Shown piece after piece: positions 8,586 through 17,299 of a stretch of DNA of 64,000 bases; positions within the stretch are counted from its first letter, which is position 1; each line of letters opens with the position of its first letter. The notes below the pieces were generated by a model. It did no database searches. It saw nothing but the letters and a program-made list of their open reading frames with translations, and was not told the origin of the DNA. The position numbers were made by a program, and so were the translations under genes. This DNA is from Verrucomicrobiota bacterium (GTDB lineage Bacteria > Verrucomicrobiota > Verrucomicrobiia > Limisphaerales > JADLHS01). Location of the stretch: positions 124,001 through 188,000 of the forward strand of contig JAKQDQ010000178.1 in assembly GCA_029573725.1 (NCBI GenBank), given 5' to 3'.

Positions 8586-9740
8586 ATGAACAACTGCTGG
8601 CTGTGGTTCCGAATTGTGTGTAGCGGCGCGCTTTTCGCCGCCCCGCAACTGGGCCGGGCCGTTGGCAAGCATTACGCCGTAACGAACCTCTGGCAGGCCG
8701 AAATCGGCCTCTACAACCAGTCCTCGCCCGCCCTGGGCGTGGAGGGGAGTCTCTACATCACCGGTTGGGGCGGACAGTTGCTGGCCCTCAATCCCGATGG
8801 TTCGGAAAAGTGGCGGTATTATTTCGGCGTGGACACCGTGTCCTCGCCTGCCGTTGGCGCCGCAGACACCGTGTATTTCGGTGCGCGCGATAAAAATATC
8901 TACGCGGTTTCCGCCAGTGGCAAAAAGCTCTGGAGCTTCAAAACCGGCGGCTGGGTTGACGCTTCTCCGGCTCTGGGCGCGGACGGAACCGTTTACTGCG
9001 GTTCCGCCGATGGAAAGTTCTATGCCGTGACGCCGGAGGGCCGGTTGCGATGGAGCTTCCCCACCGGACAACCCGTTGTTTCCTCGGCCGCCATAGACGG
9101 CGCTGGACACATTTACTTCGGCGCCAATGATGGCAAATTCCGCGCGCTGAATCCGGATGGAACAAAACGTTGGGATTATCCCACCGACGGCGCGATCATT
9201 TCCTCTCCAGCCATCGGCCGCCACGGGGAGCTTTATTTCACTTCCACCGACGGCAAACTCTATGCCGTCAATGCAGATGGAACGCCACGTTGGACGCTGC
9301 GCACCGGGGGCGTTTCCTCCTCCTCCCCCGTGCTCGGTCCGGACGGGACGATTTATCTTTCGGTGAACACGAATCATTGTGCGATTTCTGCAGAAGGGAA
9401 AATGCTCTGGCAACGCGGCTTTTGGAATTTGACCCAGCCCGACATGTTCGGCGAGAGCGCGGCGGCGGTTCTGGACAATAACACCGTCGTGTTCACGGGC
9501 CGCGACGGCTACGTGATGACGGTTCCGGACGATGAGGGTGGCAGGGAGTGGATCTGGAACTACTGGTTGTACGGCCCTTCCCACTCCTCTCCCTTGGTGG
9601 CGCCGGACGGGGTCATTTACGTCATGGGATTAGCGCGCGAATTGAGCGCCTTGCAACGCAATACCCCTCTGGCTCAGTCGCCCTGGCCCACCGCGCGTGG
9701 CAATTCGCAGCGCACGGGACGAATCACCAGCGCTTTTTGA
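8586..9740 (+). CDS. Secreted PQQ-type beta-propeller repeat protein
   Basis: 384 residues with an N-terminal signal-like segment (hydrophobic CSGALFAAPQL after a short head). The rest is built from repeats of about 36-40 residues with the pattern 'sSPA.g.dGt.Y.gs.DGk.yA....G...W.f.tG', characteristic of PQQ-like/BamB-like propellers. Six to seven blades can be counted. Many verrucomicrobial members have no known enzyme activity and may act as scaffolds or bind ligands outside the inner membrane. The glycosyltransferase gene starts 7 bp after its stop, so the two are probably co-transcribed. Confidence 0.82.
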   Translation: MNNCWLWFRIVCSGALFAAPQLGRAVGKHYAVTNLWQAEIGLYNQSSPALGVEGSLYITGWGGQLLALNPDGSEKWRYYFGVDTVSSPAVGAADTVYFGARDKNIYAVSASGKKLWSFKTGGWVDASPALGADGTVYCGSADGKFYAVTPEGRLRWSFPTGQPVVSSAAIDGAGHIYFGANDGKFRALNPDGTKRWDYPTDGAIISSPAIGRHGELYFTSTDGKLYAVNADGTPRWTLRTGGVSSSSPVLGPDGTIYLSVNTNHCAISAEGKMLWQRGFWNLTQPDMFGESAAAVLDNNTVVFTGRDGYVMTVPDDEGGREWIWNYWLYGPSHSSPLVAPDGVIYVMGLARELSALQRNTPLAQSPWPTARGNSQRTGRITSAF

Positions 9741-9747
9741 TCTGCGC

Positions 9748-10959
9748 ATGAGCTTGAAGTCATCCAGCGATTTGCCGGCGGGGGAACGTCCTTTGACGGT
9801 CGCCTGGTTTTCTTTCTTTCCGGTCGAATGGTTGCCGGATGCGCCGGAGGAAATCAAGCGGCTGCCCCGGCTGCACCCCGCTTCCTGGCAGCGTGTTTTG
9901 TTTGACCAATTTGCCGCCGATCATCGCCTGAAATTGCACATCATCATTTTACGCAAGCAATTTGCGCGGGATCAGACCTTCGAGGTGCGCGGAGTGACCT
10001 TTCATTTGCGCAAAGTGCAAGGGGGCACCAGAGCGCCATCATTCTTCTGGTTGGACACCTGGGTGATCCGACGCGTCTTGCGCGAGATCAAGCCCGACGT
10101 GGTTCATGCGTGGGGAACGGAGCAGGGAGCGGCGATCGTGGCCAACCGACTGGGCTACCCGCAGGTAGTGACGATCCAAGGCTTGATCAGCTGGTACGAA
10201 CAGGTCGTGCCGGTGCCGTGGATGGTCAAATTGGCGGGTCGGATTGAACGGGCTTCATTGCCGAACGCGAAAACACTTACGACCGAGGCGCGATTCACGG
10301 TGAACTGGTTGCAACAGCATTATCCGCGCGTTCGCGTTGAACAAATCGAGCACGCGCCCGATCCGGTATTTCACCAGTTGCGGCGGCAGCCATCGCTGCA
10401 ACCGCTGCGACTCATTTTTGTGGGCGCGCTGGATTATCGCAAAGGTGGCGACGTCTTGTTGCTCGCTTTGGATCAGCTTCGCACGGAATTTCAATTCGAA
10501 CTTATCGTCGTGGGCGGCCTGAAGCCGGATGTGCGGGAGTTAACCGCTGGATTGTCGCAGGAGCTTTGGTCGCGCGTGCAAATGAAAAGCAATCTGACGC
10601 ACGTAGAAATCGCGGCCGAACTTAACCAAGCCACGCTGGCGGTGTGTGCTTCGCGGGCGGATGTCAGCCCGAACGCAGTAAAGGAAGCCGTCGTGGCTGG
10701 AGTCCCGGTGGTGGCGACGGCGGTGGGTGGAATTCCCGATTACGTCATCCCCGGACGCAACGGCGTGCTGTGTCAACCGGGGCGCGTTGAAGAACTGGTG
10801 ACGGCCCTACGCACTGCCTTCACTGACCTTGAATTTTCCAAAGGCCGGGTGAATGTGGAAACACTCCAGAAGATGCGGATTTATTTGTCGCCGCAAACCA
10901 TGGCGCGCCGATTCTACGAGACTTATGTTTCGGTCGTACAAAAAACGGCGCGCGGATAA
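9748..10959 (+). CDS. Glycosyltransferase family 4 protein
   Basis: 403 residues from the ATG at 9748, chosen because it avoids overlap with the propeller gene; an upstream in-frame start at 9697 would overlap it by 44 bp. The C-terminal Rossmann domain has the GT4 signature: LIFVGALDYRKGGDVLL, then ASRADVSPNAVKEAVVAGVP followed by VVATAVGGIPDYV with the E-x7-type acidic residues and the glycine pair that bind the nucleotide-sugar. This is a retaining GT-B enzyme acting on the cytoplasmic face. Donor and acceptor cannot be inferred. Its 3' end overlaps a bidirectional hairpin shared with the converging acyltransferase gene. Confidence 0.9.
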   Translation: MSLKSSSDLPAGERPLTVAWFSFFPVEWLPDAPEEIKRLPRLHPASWQRVLFDQFAADHRLKLHIIILRKQFARDQTFEVRGVTFHLRKVQGGTRAPSFFWLDTWVIRRVLREIKPDVVHAWGTEQGAAIVANRLGYPQVVTIQGLISWYEQVVPVPWMVKLAGRIERASLPNAKTLTTEARFTVNWLQQHYPRVRVEQIEHAPDPVFHQLRRQPSLQPLRLIFVGALDYRKGGDVLLLALDQLRTEFQFELIVVGGLKPDVRELTAGLSQELWSRVQMKSNLTHVEIAAELNQATLAVCASRADVSPNAVKEAVVAGVPVVATAVGGIPDYVIPGRNGVLCQPGRVEELVTALRTAFTDLEFSKGRVNVETLQKMRIYLSPQTMARRFYETYVSVVQKTARG

Positions 10960-11002
10960 ATTCTGGGTTCAGTGCTCAGTTGAGGCGCGCGGGGCGTTTT
11001 TT
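10940..11002. terminator. Bidirectional terminator-like hairpin between convergent genes
   Basis: AAAAAACG (10940-10947) pairs with CGTTTTTT (10995-11002), and the adjoining GCGCGC (10948-10953) pairs with GCGCGC (10985-10990). A four-G bulge lies on one side and the loop is 31 nt. A-tract and T-tract flank the GC stem symmetrically, so both strands would carry a GC stem followed by U residues. The structure covers the stop codons of both the GT4 gene (10957) and the acyltransferase gene (10971). Confidence 0.5.
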
Positions 11003-11604
11003 GGCGACAGCACCTGAGCGGGATTGCCTACCGCAACGTGCCCCGCCGGAACCTCCCGACTGACCACGGCTCCAGCCCCGACAATCGCCCGTTCACCGAT
11101 CCGAACGCCCTTGAGAATAATCGCCCGGGCGCCAATAAAAACGCCCCGACCAATAATCACCGGTTTGGGATTGTCCGGTGCGGCCTCCCCCCAATGCCAT
11201 TCGCCGAGAGGAGAATGAAAATCGTTGTCGAAAATCATCGCATCAGCACCCACGAAAGTGCCCGTGCCGATTTCCACCCGCTTCGCCGCACAAATCGCCG
11301 CACTGCTCAGCCCCACGCCCGGCCCCAGCACGATCTCCGCACCGGAACGCGTGGTCACCAAGGACACCGGACGACTGCACCCGAGGGGGTTGCTGCGCAA
11401 GGTGCTATTGAGACAAACCCGATCCCCCAGGCAGATCCGCGAATTCGTAAACCGCTTGAGATATGGTCGCCCGGTAAATATCACCCCGCTCCCCAGTTCC
11501 AAACCGCGCGCCCGGGCCTCTGCCAGCCAGAGGCGGTTTAACATGCCGCGTCTGACCGCGTTGAGGGAGCGCAGCCAGCGGGACAACACACCGGTCGGTT
11601 GCAT
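10969..11604 (-). CDS. Hexapeptide-repeat acyltransferase (WcaF/LacA-like)
   Basis: 211 residues with a left-handed beta-helix pattern: repeated [LIV]-G-x4 turns from about residue 55 onward, ending in the classic IIGRGVFIGARAIILKGVRI segment, followed by VGAGAVVSREVPAGHVAVGNPA. The segment DNDFHSP carries the catalytic-type histidine of LacA/NodL-like acetyltransferases. These cytoplasmic trimers O-acetylate sugars from acetyl-CoA or another acyl-CoA. It belongs to the neighbouring polysaccharide cluster by content, but is transcribed towards the GT4 gene, with which it shares a 3' hairpin. Confidence 0.88.
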   Translation of the reverse strand: MQPTGVLSRWLRSLNAVRRGMLNRLWLAEARARGLELGSGVIFTGRPYLKRFTNSRICLGDRVCLNSTLRSNPLGCSRPVSLVTTRSGAEIVLGPGVGLSSAAICAAKRVEIGTGTFVGADAMIFDNDFHSPLGEWHWGEAAPDNPKPVIIGRGVFIGARAIILKGVRIGERAIVGAGAVVSREVPAGHVAVGNPAQVLSPKNAPRASTEH

Positions 11605-11812
11605 GCCGCAGTCTTGCGGGCCATCCGTCTGGACGCAAGTGTATTACCCAAACCGGTGACGGCCATCCTTTCTCCCGGGTGAATTCGTGACTCCCGGCGC
11701 CCCGTTTCTGAACAGAGGTGACGTTGCGCGGGAACACTGGGTGAAAAATAAGCTTGAATTCCACGGTCTCATGCCGACACCGTATGGTATAGGTCGTGCT
11801 GAAGGTGTCGCT

Positions 11813-11950
11813 ATGATTACCGCAATCGCCTTGTTAAGCGGCTTGCTCGCCGTCGGCTTCCTGATGGGGCTATGTATCGCCTATCGGGCACCGTTTGGTT
11901 ATCAGGATGAGAATGGATTTCACTTTGGCGTCCCTTTGCTCCCTCACTGA
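11813..11950 (+). CDS. Possible small single-pass membrane protein
   Basis: 45 codons from the ATG at 11813. The protein would have one hydrophobic helix (ITAIALLSGLLAVGFLMGL) followed by a short polar tail. No homolog is recognised. It could extend upstream in frame, but the ATG just before the helix is the natural start. Support is limited to the clean membrane segment and its position in an otherwise empty 500-bp gap. Confidence 0.3.
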   Translation: MITAIALLSGLLAVGFLMGLCIAYRAPFGYQDENGFHFGVPLLPH

Positions 11951-12128
11951 TTCCAGGTAACGGTTTGGGGGCCTTCACGTTGCGCCTTCGCCTCCATGAA
12001 CCATTTTGGCCCGCCCCCGCAGCGTTGGGGTCGGAAAACCAGAAACCAATCCCTCCGATCAGTTGCCCCGTCCACGGCCCTAGTCCGCTGTGGATGGAGA
12101 GTGCGATCGGGGGGATTTGTTTTCTGCT

Positions 12129-12644
12129 TCAATAGCCGAGTTTGGCCATTTCCTGCTCAAGCGCGAGCTGAAATGACTCAATATCGGTCGGCGTCGGTTT
12201 GTAACCGGCCTGTGGCGGCACCAAACCCAGCCGCCCGGTCTGGTCCAGATGCCACTCCGCTTTGACGCCGTCACTAAATGTGACTCCGCCACTGACCAGC
12301 GCTCCGGGACGGGCGATGCGGTCCACGGTGACCGCCACCTTGCCGCCGCCCGGCAACGGATGGTCTGCGGCGAAAGCCTTGGCTTCGCCCGGAGTCAACG
12401 GAGTGGTCTTCATCGCTGCGGCAGAACCGGTTAATGCGGCGGCGGCGGCGGGAGGTGTGGGATCGGCGTCTTTCAACCGCAGTTTCAAATCGTCCACCAA
12501 AAACCGGACCTCCATGTAGGTGAGCCGGATGCCAAACTCCTCCGCCAAACGCGTCTGCACCTCGGACAATTTGGCGCCATTGGCCACCCAGGCAGAAACC
12601 GCCTTTTGCTGGTCATCATTCAAATTCATATCAGCACGGGACAT
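12129..12644 (-). CDS. Conserved-looking hypothetical protein with HTH-like N-terminus
   Basis: 171 residues from the ATG at 12644; another ATG five codons later (12629) is equally possible. Residues about 8-50 (DDQQKAVSAWVANGAKLSE, then LAEEFGIRLTYMEVRFLVDD) look like a short helix-turn-helix or helical hairpin. An Ala/Pro-rich linker follows, then a small beta-rich domain containing VAVTVDRIARPGALVSGGVT and a predicted strand-rich HLDQTGRLGL. No enzyme motif is visible and the function is unknown. It lies downstream of the KamA-family gene on the same strand with a 124-bp gap. Confidence 0.6.
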   Translation of the reverse strand: MSRADMNLNDDQQKAVSAWVANGAKLSEVQTRLAEEFGIRLTYMEVRFLVDDLKLRLKDADPTPPAAAAALTGSAAAMKTTPLTPGEAKAFAADHPLPGGGKVAVTVDRIARPGALVSGGVTFSDGVKAEWHLDQTGRLGLVPPQAGYKPTPTDIESFQLALEQEMAKLGY

Positions 12645-12768
12645 TCTGCTGCGTTTATCCGGAATGGAAATGATTTTTTCATCAAGAACCCGCCGGCGCC
12701 CGGTGGCGGAATCCCCGGGGATCCTTACGCACAACCGCCGGCTCCGCCACCGCCGTGCGGGCGGCCGT

Positions 12769-14013
12769 TTACGTCAGTTTGGTGGAGGTCAATGGCCCGG
12801 CAGCGACGGGCGTGGGTGCGTCTTCCCTGGCCTCGGGATACTCGAAGATTTTGCCCTCGTAATTGCGAATGACCAGCCGGTCCGTATTCCGGCTCAGAAC
12901 ATAACCGGGACTTATCGGCACCTTGCCCCCGCCGCCTGGTGCATCAATGACATAGGTGGGCACTGCATACCCGCTCGTATGTCCTCGCAACTGTTCGATG
13001 ATCTGCAGACCCTTCTCCACGCTGGAACGCAGATGCGCCGAGCCCTTGATCAAATCACATTGATACAGGTAATAGGGCTTCACCCGGCACATGAGCAGCT
13101 TGTGCACCAGCGCGCGCATCGTGGTGACATCGTCATTCACCTGGCTCAACAACACGGACTGATTTCCCAGCGGAATGCCGGCGTCGGCCAGGCGCTCCAA
13201 CGCCGTACGGGCTTCCGTGGTCAGTTCGCGCGGATGATTTGAGTGGATGCTGATGAACAACGGATGAAACTGCTTCAGCATGGCACACAGTTCCGGCGTG
13301 ATGCGTTGCGGCAGAAAAATTGGAATGCGCGTGCCGATGCGCAGAAATTCCACATGGGGAATCGAGCGCAGCCGGTGGAGCAGGTACTCGATCTTCTCGT
13401 CGCTGAACAGCAACGGGTCGCCGCCGCTCATCAGCACATCGCGGATTTCCGGATGGCTTTCGATGTAGGCGATTTGCTTGTCAAACTCGGGATGGAAATC
13501 GTAACCAGACGCGTTGCTGACCAGTCGCGACCGCGTGCAATACCGGCAGTAGGCCGCGCACCGGTCGGTGACCAGGAACAGCACCCGGTCCGGATAACGA
13601 TGCACCAGTCCCGGCACCGGCGAATGCGCATCCTCGCCGCACGGATCGCTCATCTCCCAGGGTGCGGTGTGCGTTTCCTCAATGCGAGGAACGATCTGCC
13701 GGCGGATTGGACAGTTCTCGTTGCCAGGATCAATCAGGTTGAAAAAGTAGGGCGTGATCGCCAGGGCGAGCTTGTGATTCGCCAGTTGGGTGCCGGCCAA
13801 TTCCTCCGGCGTCAACGACGGAAGCAACTTCTGCAATTGCGCCAGTGTGGTGATCCGGTTGCGCAACTGCCACTTCCAATCATTCCAGTCCTTGTCCGGA
13901 ACCTCCTGCCAAAAACCCCGTCCGGCGGAGTGAAATTGTTTCAGCGCTAGAAATTCGGATTCGGTCGCGGGCCGGTCTGAAGTTGCCGACGAAGCCTGAT
14001 GATCACTATGCAT
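12769..14013 (-). CDS. kamA: KamA-family radical SAM protein, lysine 2,3-aminomutase type
   Basis: 414 residues. It carries the radical SAM cluster motif CAAYCRYC (Cys152, 156, 159), the PLP lysine in DAPGGGGK (about Lys364) and the two substrate-reading aspartates in YQCD and VIDAPGG that distinguish lysine from glutamate 2,3-aminomutases. The enzyme would interconvert L-alpha-lysine and L-beta-lysine using SAM, [4Fe-4S] and PLP. The C-terminal Cys cluster that binds zinc in the clostridial enzyme is not visible. The ATG at 14013 is preferred to one at 14028, because the latter lies inside a strong predicted -10 box. A beta-lysine acetyltransferase, which would indicate osmolyte synthesis, is not adjacent. 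Confidence 0.9.
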   Translation of the reverse strand: MHSDHQASSATSDRPATESEFLALKQFHSAGRGFWQEVPDKDWNDWKWQLRNRITTLAQLQKLLPSLTPEELAGTQLANHKLALAITPYFFNLIDPGNENCPIRRQIVPRIEETHTAPWEMSDPCGEDAHSPVPGLVHRYPDRVLFLVTDRCAAYCRYCTRSRLVSNASGYDFHPEFDKQIAYIESHPEIRDVLMSGGDPLLFSDEKIEYLLHRLRSIPHVEFLRIGTRIPIFLPQRITPELCAMLKQFHPLFISIHSNHPRELTTEARTALERLADAGIPLGNQSVLLSQVNDDVTTMRALVHKLLMCRVKPYYLYQCDLIKGSAHLRSSVEKGLQIIEQLRGHTSGYAVPTYVIDAPGGGGKVPISPGYVLSRNTDRLVIRNYEGKIFEYPEAREDAPTPVAAGPLTSTKLT

Positions 14014-14026
14014 TATACGTAAGGCC

Positions 14027-14054
14027 ACTATAGGTTCCGGGTTGACGGTGTCAA
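14027..14054 (-). promoter_or_regulatory. Strong predicted promoter of the kamA gene
   Basis: On the minus strand TTGACA (14054-14049, perfect consensus), a 16-base spacer, and TATAGT (14032-14027, five of six). The predicted +1 near 14020 leaves about seven untranslated bases before the ATG at 14013. It excludes the upstream ATG at 14028. Confidence 0.7.
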
Positions 14055-14078
14055 GTTACCCTCGAAACCCGGGAAAAA

Positions 14079-15434
14079 TCATGGCGGGCCGGCGGCGGCG
14101 GCGGTGTTTCCTGTGCCAGCGCCCACTCCATTGGTCCCCGCCAGCTCCCGCCGCTGCTGATCGAGGGCGTCGAGCTTTTGAATCGCGACCGTCGCCGCCT
14201 TTGCGGCGCTGGACGGCAACAACATCCGGCCGAACGTGCTCGTCGCCCGCGCGCGTTGTTTTGCAAATTCAGCCAGCACCTGCAGGTAATTGTCCACCAG
14301 TTCCAAATACGCGGGGGCCACCCGCGGCAGGAGCCGGCGCAAATCTTGCCCTTTCTCCTCCACCACCTGCAGTTGTTTGACCGTGTCCCACTCGCGCAGC
14401 ACCGTTTGCAACGGCACCTCAGTCCGCACGGGCAGCTCGCCGGGACGCGTGCGCACGGCGAGGGTGACCCGCAACAATTCATCCAATTTTTGCGCGCTTT
14501 CCCCGGGCGTCCACAGCTGCCGGTGGTCGTGGCCGACGAAGAACGCCACCTGCAAGGCCCACCATTTTTCCAGCGCCAACTGATTCGGAAAGGTGGCGTG
14601 ATAAGTTTCCAGAAAAGCCGATTGCCAGTTGAAATAGCGCGGCAGCGCCCGCACAAAGCGGCTCAACCCCTCGTCCCCATGCTGAAGCTGACGCAATTCC
14701 GTGACGAACAGTTGCGCACTCGCCTCAAAAAACCCGGCATCGGCCGGGGTGAAGTTTTCCGGCGCCGGCCAGCTTAATTCCGCCAGCGTGGGCGGGTGCC
14801 GGTGCTGGAGGATTTGCCGCGCGCGGGCCAGCGGGTCGGGATCCGTCACCTCCAGGTTTCTGGGCGTGACCCGCAGGCTGCCGATGCTCAAGGCGGGCGT
14901 GGGCAATACCAGTTCCACCTGTTGTGAACTCAGCAGTTTCTGGGTTAACCCCTCCGACAGCCAGAGCGGGATTTCCGCACTGCGTTCCGCACTGTCCCGA
15001 TTGGCGAGTTCCAGCAACAAAACCTGAATGATCGTCCGAAAATACACGGCGGATTTCATCTGCCGCGGCAGATCCACCCGGTACAGCCAGTGTCCCCCCA
15101 GGCGCTCCACCTTGATCAACGGCACAAAATTTTCCGCAGACGCCGGACGGATGATGACATGCACCAGATCCCGCCAGCCACTCCCCATCGCGATTTCCCG
15201 GGCCAACGCCTGCTTGATCCGCTCGCAGGACACCACCAGGAACGGCGCGGTGAGCGTCACCCGCTCCCCGGGCGACGGCCCCGGCGCCTGACTCGCCCCC
15301 GGGGTTGCCGCCTGGAAATCCGAAACCAGGAATTGTCCGGACACACTGCGGAGCGGCTGGATTCCGGCGGCGGCCGATCCCTGCGTCGCACCGCCCCCAA
15401 GCCCGAGCAGGAGAATGGCCAACCAGGCTTTCAT
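14079..15434 (-). CDS. Secreted protein resembling an inactive peptidase-MA-like domain
   Basis: 451 residues from ATG 15434, with a clear signal peptide (KAWLAILLLGLGGG then an Ala cleavage site). The central region has the layout of gluzincin peptidase-MA domains: a helix QVLLLELANRD where HExxH would be expected, followed by IPLWLSEGLTQKLL, matching the 'WL.EGL' third-ligand segment. The zinc histidines are replaced (LExxN), so it is probably non-catalytic. The C-terminal third is helical with an Ala/Gly-rich tail. The function is unknown. The FmdB-like gene ends 17 bp upstream on the same strand. Confidence 0.6.
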   Translation of the reverse strand: MKAWLAILLLGLGGGATQGSAAAGIQPLRSVSGQFLVSDFQAATPGASQAPGPSPGERVTLTAPFLVVSCERIKQALAREIAMGSGWRDLVHVIIRPASAENFVPLIKVERLGGHWLYRVDLPRQMKSAVYFRTIIQVLLLELANRDSAERSAEIPLWLSEGLTQKLLSSQQVELVLPTPALSIGSLRVTPRNLEVTDPDPLARARQILQHRHPPTLAELSWPAPENFTPADAGFFEASAQLFVTELRQLQHGDEGLSRFVRALPRYFNWQSAFLETYHATFPNQLALEKWWALQVAFFVGHDHRQLWTPGESAQKLDELLRVTLAVRTRPGELPVRTEVPLQTVLREWDTVKQLQVVEEKGQDLRRLLPRVAPAYLELVDNYLQVLAEFAKQRARATSTFGRMLLPSSAAKAATVAIQKLDALDQQRRELAGTNGVGAGTGNTAAAAGPP

Positions 15435-15451
15435 GGGAGCGGCCGCCGGGT

Positions 15452-15775
15452 TCAGGTTTTCGCGGCAGGCTTGGCCGGAGTGGCCGCGGACTTCGTCGCC
15501 GACTTGGTTGCTCCGTTGGTCGAGGCGGATTTGGCTTCGGCATCCTTCTTCGCCGCCTGTTTGTAGCCTTCGCTGCGATAGTCGGTGATGTAAAAACCGC
15601 TGCCCTTGAAAATCAGACCGGCCCCCGCGCCGATCAGGCGGTGTACGGGCCCGCCGCACCGCCGTTTCGTGCGCCCTGCGGGCAACTGACATTTCGTCAG
15701 CGGCTTGTCTTTCATGGACTGCCGTACTTCAAACTGACGTCCACACTTGCTGCATTGGTATTGATACGTAGGCAT
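15452..15775 (-). CDS. FmdB-family zinc ribbon protein
   Basis: 107 residues. It starts with MPTYQYQCSKCGRQFEV, the standard FmdB opening with the first CxxC knuckle, and contains the invariant LIFKGSGFYITDYR. FmdB-like proteins are small putative regulators of unknown mechanism. The second knuckle is unusual: where relatives have CxxC followed by GG, here C and CGG are separated by ten residues (CQLPAGRTKRRCGG), as if about eight residues were inserted. A Lys/Ala/Thr-rich tail follows. The start is the ATG at 15775. It lies in a minus-strand run with the DEAD-box gene. Confidence 0.85.
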   Translation of the reverse strand: MPTYQYQCSKCGRQFEVRQSMKDKPLTKCQLPAGRTKRRCGGPVHRLIGAGAGLIFKGSGFYITDYRSEGYKQAAKKDAEAKSASTNGATKSATKSAATPAKPAAKT

Positions 15776-15794
15776 AATGAAAGCGTCCCGTCCC

Positions 15795-17036
15795 TCAGCG
15801 GCGGCGGCGGCGGCCGCCGGGAGCAAAGTGATACCCGCCATGCACCCGCACGCCAATGGTCCGGCCGGGAAAACCGCCGGTCTGGCCCGGTTTGCCGGAC
15901 TCAAACAGCGCGGTGTAGCGGTAATCAAAGCCTTCCAATTTTACCCGCGCAACCTTCTTGGCAATGAAGCGCTCGATGGCCGCCACGGCCTGGGCATCTT
16001 CCGCCACCATGATGGTAAACGCCTCACCGCTGGACTCGGCCCGCCCGGTGCGACCAATGCGGTGGATGTAATCTTCGGGATGCTGCGGCACGTCGTAATT
16101 GATCACGTGGCTGACCGCCTCAATGTCCAGTCCCCGCGCGGCAATGTCCGTGGCCACCAGCATCTCATATTTGCCGTTCCGAAAACCGTCCAGAGCCTGT
16201 TCGCGCTCGCGCTGCGTGCGATTGGAATGCAGCACCGCCACGGCGTAGTTGTTTCGCTTGAGCGTGCGTGCCACCCGGTCCGCGCCGTGTTTGGTGCGGC
16301 AAAACACAATCACGGATTCGTATTGCACGTGGCTCAGGAGCGCCAGCAACAGGTCCGTTTTCTGTGTTTCCGCCACCGGATAGATGACGTGCTTGACCGT
16401 ATCCGCCGGCGAACGGCGCAGGCCGATTTCAACCGTCTGCGGCTGATGCATGGCCCAGCTGATCAACGTTTCGATCGCCGGGGGAATGGTGGCGGAAAAC
16501 AGCATGGTCTGCCGCTTGCGCGGACATTTTTCGATGATGCGGCGCACGTCGGGCAGAAACCCCATGTCCAGCATGCGATCGGCTTCGTCCAGCACGAGGT
16601 GCTGGATCCGATCCAGTTTACAATTGCCGTGCTCCAGGTGATCGAGCAATCGCCCCGGGGTGGCGACAATCACGTCCACACCGGTTTTCAACGCCTCCGT
16701 TTGACGTCCATAACCCACCCCGCCGAACACCACCGCCACCTTGAGGTCCGTGAAGCGCGCAAAATCCCGGATGGCGGTTTCCACCTGGGCGGCAAGTTCA
16801 CGCGTGGGTTCAAGCACCAACACCCGCGACTGCGGCTGATGGTTTCCCAATTTCGACAAAATCGGCAGGGCAAAGGCCGCGGTTTTGCCGGTGCCGGTCT
16901 GCGCGCTGCCAATGACATCCCGCCCGGCCAGCACCAACGGAATGGCCCGCAGCTGGATCGGTGTCGGTTCCGCATACCCCATCGCCTTGACTCCTTCAAG
17001 CAGTGACGGCGACAACCCTAAATTACTAAACGACAT
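15795..17036 (-). CDS. DEAD-box ATP-dependent RNA helicase (RhlE type)
   Basis: 413 residues from ATG 17036. All core motifs are visible: Q motif (PTPIQ, 24-28), Walker A AQTGTGKT (45-52), PTRELA, TPGRL, DEAD (150-153), SAT (181-183), ATDIAARGLDIE and HRIGRTGR. These remodel RNA and assist ribosome assembly or decay. The C-terminal extension is short and ends in GGRRRRR, a basic RNA-binding tail typical of RhlE/CsdA relatives. Upstream in-frame codons exist, but the predicted promoter ends 6 bp before 17036, which fixes this start and implies a leaderless mRNA. Confidence 0.95.
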   Translation of the reverse strand: MSFSNLGLSPSLLEGVKAMGYAEPTPIQLRAIPLVLAGRDVIGSAQTGTGKTAAFALPILSKLGNHQPQSRVLVLEPTRELAAQVETAIRDFARFTDLKVAVVFGGVGYGRQTEALKTGVDVIVATPGRLLDHLEHGNCKLDRIQHLVLDEADRMLDMGFLPDVRRIIEKCPRKRQTMLFSATIPPAIETLISWAMHQPQTVEIGLRRSPADTVKHVIYPVAETQKTDLLLALLSHVQYESVIVFCRTKHGADRVARTLKRNNYAVAVLHSNRTQREREQALDGFRNGKYEMLVATDIAARGLDIEAVSHVINYDVPQHPEDYIHRIGRTGRAESSGEAFTIMVAEDAQAVAAIERFIAKKVARVKLEGFDYRYTALFESGKPGQTGGFPGRTIGVRVHGGYHFAPGGRRRRR

Positions 17037-17042
17037 ATAGGC

Positions 17043-17072
17043 ATTATGGTGACATTTCGGCTTGAATGTCGA
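17043..17072 (-). promoter_or_regulatory. Predicted promoter of the DEAD-box gene, leaderless geometry
   Basis: On the minus strand TCGACA (17072-17067, five of six), an 18-base spacer, CATAAT (17048-17043, five of six), then six bases to the ATG at 17036. The predicted +1 is the A of the ATG. Confidence 0.55.
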
Positions 17073-17264
17073 AGCGGAAGTTTTCCTGCACCGGCTGGCG
17101 CCCGGCAGAGTCGGACGCCCAGCACAGGCAACCAGGACCGCTTCTCTAAAAATCATCGCGGCGTTAAGGCCCGAATTGGTTTTTATAACCATCTGCTCCG
17201 CAGCTAATTATATGCTGACGCATAATCCAAAAGGGGAGATGCGCCCATCTCCGACCACCCATGC

Positions 17265-17293
17265 TCGACGCTTCATTGCGGGTTTTGTATGCT
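17265..17293 (+). promoter_or_regulatory. Predicted promoter of the M42 peptidase gene, leaderless geometry
   Basis: TCGACG at 17265-17270, a 17-base spacer, TATGCT at 17288-17293, and then the six bases gcggtc before the ATG at 17300. The same gcggtc-ATGCG arrangement occurs at the DUF4038 gene near 855. Confidence 0.45.
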
Positions 17294-17299
17294 GCGGTC

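Noticed and set aside
12121-12290. Possible small plus-strand gene in the gap near 12 kb
   Set aside because: Composition and phase match the antisense of the minus-strand hypothetical gene; no ribosome-binding site or motif.
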